Assembly: GCF_918797505.1 (NCBI RefSeq)
Contig: NC_092796.1
Coordinates: 50,784,411 to 50,848,410 of the forward strand
Direction of reading: 5' to 3'
Length of the DNA: 64,000 nucleotides
Source of the DNA: Bemisia tabaci
Taxonomy: Eukaryota > Arthropoda > Insecta > Hemiptera > Aleyrodidae
The notes below the pieces were generated by a model, which had not been told where the DNA came from, did not search any database, and saw only the letters and a program-made list of their open reading frames with translations. The position numbers were made by a program, and so were the translations under genes. Shown piece by piece: positions 59,142 to 64,000 of this stretch (within the stretch, counting starts at the first letter, position 1; each line of letters opens with the position of its first letter).

Positions 59142-60186
59142 CACGGGCCGCACGAACACTGAAGATCCTGAAGTGCAGCACGACAACGCAGCCCAAAAAT
59201 TGGACGCAAGCGCAGTGAGTCGGTCTCAGTGGGAGGGCAACCAGTCGCCATCACACACCGTCCAAAATCCAACGAAAAAAACCCCCCATTTTCGGCCGAC
59301 CCCTCACGACTGCAGCGAAGCATCCAGTCACGTTGACAACTGCGCGCCGTAAACCGGCGACTCCCACACGCGCGGCAGCCGCTAGATTTACTGTCATCCT
59401 AACCAGCGTCTTTTTATGCGCGCACCGCGGTGTTATTCAAGCGGGGGGCTAGTTAGGGCCCGCTTCCCTGCCCCCCTCCCCCGTCTCGACGCCCCCGGCC
59501 CATATTTATTTATTTACAATCCTCCAAAAAGTGTCCTCTTCTTTTAATTCACTGATCAAGTGGGTGGTCTCAGCAACGACGACCGGGCTTTAAACGGCTG
59601 GACCCGCTCTCTTCCCGACACGTTGACTGACTTCCAGCGGGCGTATCTTCTAGCTTAGATCACGTTTGGTGATGGTTTTTTGTCATCAACAACCTCTAAT
59701 ATGGGTCAGCCTAAATTTTGGTTCTCAGAGAGTAGTGTACAACGTCGCTTGCACTTGAGTACACTTATAGGGAGACCGCTTAAATATACTGTTGACGCTA
59801 AGTTTTTCCTTTTCTAGTAAGGTTAAAATCGGAATGACGATATCTTTATCTGTGGCGACTCAAGAAAGCTAGAAAGCTATCAGCGGGACCATACATGTTA
59901 CTGCTACATCAACAACCTAATTTTTTTCAGAGTAATTCAATCTATTTGTGAAAAAACTTCCTCCTCCATATTTATTTCTTCCGTAGTTCGATCACTTGTG
60001 AATTGAGGCCAAAATTACACTTTTACCAGATTGCAACCAGAGGTTTCGCCACTTTCCTCGGCAATAGTAATTAAGGACATGTTTGTTGCGTACGAGGCGA
60101 TCAACCGATCATCGCGCGCTTCCGGAGCAGTCCAAAATGACAGTTAGCCGTGATCGTTACGCCCCACGTGCGTTCTGTGCTGCAAT
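59142..60186. other. no supported gene; GC-rich patch
   Basis: 59130-59660 is GC-rich with one 79-codon minus frame and no motif. The rest is mixed. Confidence 0.4.
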
Positions 60187-60346
60187 GCCGTACTGTGCTT
60201 TGCGATCTATCGATTAATTTACCATTTAAACCTGCGGCAAAGGATCGATAGTCAGATTAGTCGCAACAAGAATCTTGAAAATCGATTCTTGACCACAGAT
60301 TCGAATGTAAACAAATCGATATTCGTTGAGTCTCACTTCGCCGTGC
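60187..60346. mobile_element. decayed MITE, CAGTGGCGTGGC family
   Basis: TACTGTGCTTTGCGATCTAT, CCATTTAAACC, GGATCGATAGTCAG and AATCGATTCTTGACCACAG follow the order of 28037-28200. Both termini are degraded. Confidence 0.7.
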
Positions 60347-60743
60347 AGTTAAAAGACGGATTCTACGGTCCTCAGTTTGGGGCCCACGCTCGAACGCATC
60401 AATCGACATCGTCACGACACCGGGCCAAACTTTAATTAAAAAATATCGTTTATCACGCGACGCGAGGCGGCTGTCACGGGGATGCGACAGCGCCCTCTGA
60501 CGAGACGTCGCGGAAGCTCTTCCCGCCGCGTCGCCGCTCCCCCCGCCCACCTTCCGGGGAACGCGTAAATCACGGATAATGATTTTAAAGAGGAGCCGAG
60601 TGGGAAAAAGGTTAACGCCGTGTTTTAATCTGGCGAGAGGAGTGCGGTGTCCGTGGAAGTGATATCACCCGGGGTCGGGGCTGCTGCTGCTGCGTTGCTC
60701 GCTCAGTCGTAGCCGGGGATTTTTGTCCCGCGGACTCCTGAAT
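60347..60743. other. GC-rich patch, no supported gene
   Basis: CpG-rich. A 97-codon minus frame overlaps the MITE and has no motif. Confidence 0.35.
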
Positions 60744-60802
60744 TGCCGCGCTATAAGGAAGAACGCAGGATGAGCACTTGAACATGGCCAAATTTTCCGC
60801 TT
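60744..60802 (+). mobile_element. left arm of a CTAAGGAAG-family MITE
   Basis: TTGCCGCGCTATAAGGAAGA through GGCCAAATTTTCCGC, then the copy-B element begins. Right arm missing. Confidence 0.65.
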
Positions 60803-60805
60803 TGC

Positions 60806-61290
60806 AACATTTGGTTTTGTCAAACGTAAACGTTGCGCTTACACCACGCTGCAGCACAGTAAAAGCCCAAAACATAAAAGAATAAATTTGAATGCTTTGG
60901 AAATCATTGAATTTGACACGGAACCACTAATATATTTACAAAAAACACATTATATTCTCCAGTAGTACATTTTCTTTCTCATCAGTTTAAAAGGGAATAA
61001 TCAATGCGGAGAGCGCAAACATTTCAAAATCATGAGTTGAAAAACGCTAACTCCGCGAGTTTAAATATTAGAGCCTAACACAGAGCGAAGCGGCGTGTTA
61101 GCAGCGCAGAACGCACACTGGCGCCTACAAACCTAACGGGATACTTCACGCATTGCGCAACGCGTGAGGTATCCCGTTAGGTTTGTAGGCGCCTATGCGC
61201 GTGTCACGCCGATTGCCTGCCACGCCGCAACGCTTTAAGCAACTATTTTGCGTCAGAGGCGTTGCACAGTATCCTGCAAGATTGAAGGCG
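60806..61290. mobile_element. repeat element with long hairpin (copy B)
   Basis: Collinear with 11300-11805. Its hairpin (61120-61193) has arms of about 35 bp around a GCGC centre with two mismatches, and shares GGCGCCTACAAACCTAA with copy A but differs in the following bases. Confidence 0.8.
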
Positions 61291-61408
61291 CACGAAATAA
61301 CTAGTTAATGAGGACTTTCAATTTTGACTGCATCTGTTACTGAAAAATGTTTAATTCAAAGACTTATGACCAGTCCTGCATTTGCAAATCCCAAAGTAAA
61401 CGTGACTG

Positions 61409-61620
61409 CACTGGAAAAAAAAAACACATTGGCTTTAGAGTCCAGATCCATGAAAACATCGACAAGAAAAACTACTTTTGATTCAATCGGATTTTTGCTT
61501 GAATCAAGAACCAAGCCTCTTAATTTGAGCGGATTTCCTTCTGATTTAAGCAAAAATCTGATTAAATCAAGAGTATTTTTTCTTATCAATGTTTTCAAGA
61601 GTCTGGACTCTAGATCCAAT

Positions 61621-61672
<52 letters not shown>

Positions 61673-61682
61673 CCCCCCAGTG
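61409..61682. mobile_element. MITE, CACTGGAAAAAACACATTGG family, with expanded T run
   Basis: CACTGGAAAAAAAAAACACA and CCCCCCAGTG. The flanking 10-mers AACGTGACTG and AACGTAACTG agree at 9 of 10, suggesting a target duplication of up to 10 bp. The right terminal T tract has grown to 51 T (61622-61672) followed by 6 C. Confidence 0.9.
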
Positions 61683-62844
61683 AACGTAACTGTCTCACCG
61701 AAATGGATGAATTCATGCATTTTCCTCGACGTGTAATAATGACGCTGTTTTCTTTGAACGTGACAACCGTGGAGGAAAAGCAGGAGGATGCCAAGAACCA
61801 AAGACCCGGGCGTCTGAGATTGACGTTCTCCCTTTGCACAAATAAAGAAAAATGAAGCGTGCCTCAGAGCATCGTTGTCATCTCCTCTGCAGTCTTTTCC
61901 GTGACATAGACAAAGGCGCCACTGCAAACTTTCATCCAAGTTCTCAACCCAACTCCTTCTCACGGGGACACTCAAGTTTCTAAGAGTAGATTACGTTGAC
62001 ATTCATAAGCACCCTCGCAAGATCACGAAGACAACTTTGCGAAAGTCTCAGTCTTTCGTTAGTTTCGTATACTACATTAGAAATGGAAAGAAAAGAGAAA
62101 TTACACAGAAAAAATGGTGTATTTTCTTCGGAAAATAAAAATTATTGATGGTCGTGATTCTACTCAACGACTCACATGCAGCACTATTATGAATTATTAG
62201 TAGCTCGCGCCAACAATAAGGGCAGTTTTAACCTGGATGCATAGTTTTTGCAGAAATGTGTAGTATGATCACCATATTTGCTGTCTAAGCAGCCCTCGTC
62301 GGCAGGGTGATCATTAGAGGATGCGACTCAAACCCAGCAAAGTTATCTAGGGCGTCGCGAAAAGGTCGTACCGTTTTCTTGGTTTCGGAGAGGTAAGGGC
62401 ATTATTGTAATTATTGTTTGCACTTATTTTTTTTTCAAAGTTTTGAACCAAAAGATGACTCAAAAACGTGCTTGCAACAAATGCAAAAGAAATACGTACG
62501 TGTTGCCTAATTACTTCAAGAATGAGTCGTACAATCTAAGCAATAACTCCCAATTGATTTTAAAGGGTTTGGATCAACCTCATTTATTTTATAGATTTCC
62601 CTTTTATATTCTATGTATCAGTCACATTTCTCTCCTCCCCCAATTTTTAATTAGTCAAACATGTGCTTTTTTTAAAAAACCACAACTTTTAAAACAAAAA
62701 GTAGAACACTAGAGACGGTACAAATGTCGCCGGCCAATAAATAAATCAAGCATTTTGTCAAAAGCCCTGGAAAAGTGTCGAACATTAACAGCGCATTGAA
62801 ATTCTGACTCCTCTGCTAAATTACCGATTTTTATTAATGTAGGT
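61683..62844. other. no supported gene
   Basis: Mixed then AT-rich sequence. An 89-codon + frame at 62443-62712 starts with Lys/Asn/Cys-rich sequence but shows no known domain. Confidence 0.4.
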
Positions 62845-63376
62845 ATTATGCTCGCATCGTATAATGCATGTAGAAATCAAGCGCGCAACTATTCGAACTC
62901 CGGAGTAGGTATGTGGTATCACGCACATTTGAAGGAAAATCTTAGCTTTTTGCCTGTCGCAAATTGCTGACGTTAATGAATGAAGGAATTATGCTCGCAT
63001 GGTTTAATGTGGAAATCAAGCGCGCAACTATTCGAACTCCGGAGTAGGTATGTGGTATCACGCACATTTGAAGGAAAATCTTAGCTTTTTGCCTGTCGCA
63101 AATTGCTGACGTTAATGAATGAAGGAATTATGCTCGCATGGTTTAATGTGGAAATCAAGCGCGCAACTATTCGAACTCTGGAGTAGGTATGTGGTATCAC
63201 GCACATTTGAAGGAAAATCTTAGCTTTTTGCCTGTCGCAAATTGCTGACGTTAATGAATGAAGGAATTATGCTCGCATGGTTTAATGTGGAAATCAAGCG
63301 CGCAACTATTCGAACTCTGGAGTAGGTATGTGGTATCACGCACATTTGAAGGAAAATCTTAGCTTTTTGCCTGTCT
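62845..63376 (+). repeat. 139-bp tandem repeat, nearly four copies
   Basis: ATTATGCTCGCAT starts at 62845, 62988, 63127 and 63266. The last three steps are exactly 139 bp and the first is 143. The later copies differ at only a base or so by eye (CCGGAG versus CTGGAG). The last copy breaks off after TTTTTGCCTGTC. A young minisatellite. Confidence 0.95.
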
Positions 63377-64000
63377 CGAATACTTTGAACAAAATAATAA
63401 TTAATTCTCATAGACAGGAATGATTTTTTTTAAAAAAAACTGCATCATCCCATGGTTGCTGTAATGATTTCTAGTCTAGAAATGAAAATTTATCGCCAAA
63501 GATACCTGTCACATTCTTTTAAAATATCTAGGTACTGAGTTTTGATAATTTTGATGATTGAAAGTATATGAGAAAAATAATTTTGAGAAGGAAAATATAG
63601 AGATATGACGTATTCTGATGAATTTCACTTATGACGTTTTGAAAATTCGAGAGCTCTTTTGTAAAAACATACGAACTCCGATAACTTTCAAAATTCGACT
63701 ATATCCGCGCAGAAAATGCCCGATTCCGCCATTTGACTGCAACAAAAATCTGATCGAGATAATTATTTTATTCATTATTTTCCTTAAAAACAATATTATT
63801 TTCTATTATGTTGTAAGTCATCGATCAGTTAGAAAATATAACTGTTTCCAAAATGGATCTATGTGGTAGTATCTTGAAACGTGTGCGTATACTCCAAGGC
63901 ACGAGTGTGAAGGGAAGGCGACGACGGAAGAAAAATACACGTTTCTCAAGTTGCACGTATTTCTCGTTATCAACTTCACCTCTCAAAAGTAGCTTACGAC
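63377..64000. other. no gene or recognisable repeat
   Basis: AT-rich. An 83-codon frame near 63618 has no motif. Confidence 0.4.

Noticed and set aside
62845..63376. CRISPR-like direct repeats
   Set aside because: Repeats are 139 bp and contiguous with no unique spacers; this is a tandem repeat in a eukaryotic genome.

Overview
This 64 kb window is eukaryotic nuclear DNA with no complete, recognisable host gene. No reading frame exceeds about 170 codons, there are no bacterial-type operons, and the space is filled with short non-autonomous transposable elements on an AT-rich background broken by GC-rich islands. The element types (Helitron remnant, hAT-like MITEs with perfect 8-bp target duplications, fold-back MITEs ending in CACTGAAAAA, tRNA-derived SINEs) fit an insect. 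A sap-feeding hemipteran such as a whitefly is my best guess, from general familiarity with these repeats and not from any search. The window is most likely intergenic, or deep inside a very long intron.

Layout. 0-1.5 kb: a Helitron remnant, with an N-terminal Helitron protein fragment (300-778) and a textbook Helitron 3' end (hairpin plus CTAG at 1495-1525). 1.5-12 kb: scattered MITEs, including one (8958-9271) bounded by 80-bp direct repeats. 13.4 kb: an acceptor joined directly to a donor (CAG|GTAAGT), which looks like a recursive splice site. 13.7-24 kb: many fold-back MITEs, a SINE, and a second MITE (14070-14482) bounded by about 100-bp direct repeats. 24-31.4 kb: sparse sequence, then a MITE nested in a SINE (28 kb) and an hAT MITE (30469-31309). 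31.4-31.7 kb: a run of consecutive short hairpins. 32.0-36.85 kb: a block of abnormal base composition that starts with 545 bases lacking any G; it breaks a MITE and is most simply an assembly or sequencing artefact. 37-64 kb: normal repeat-rich sequence again, with more MITEs, two more SINEs, a second full hAT MITE (50880-51765), pogo/Tigger-like ends, a candidate 40-bp exon (48790-48829), and a 139-bp tandem repeat (62845-63376).

There is no pathway to reconstruct. What can be read is transposon history: which families share ends, which are nested in which, and which insertions carry ordinary or abnormal target duplications. The observations most worth a second look are the two MITEs exactly bounded by 80-105-bp duplications, the recursive-splice-like site, the roughly 60-bp GCGCCTACAA unit carried by several unrelated elements, the hairpin cluster, and the G-free block.
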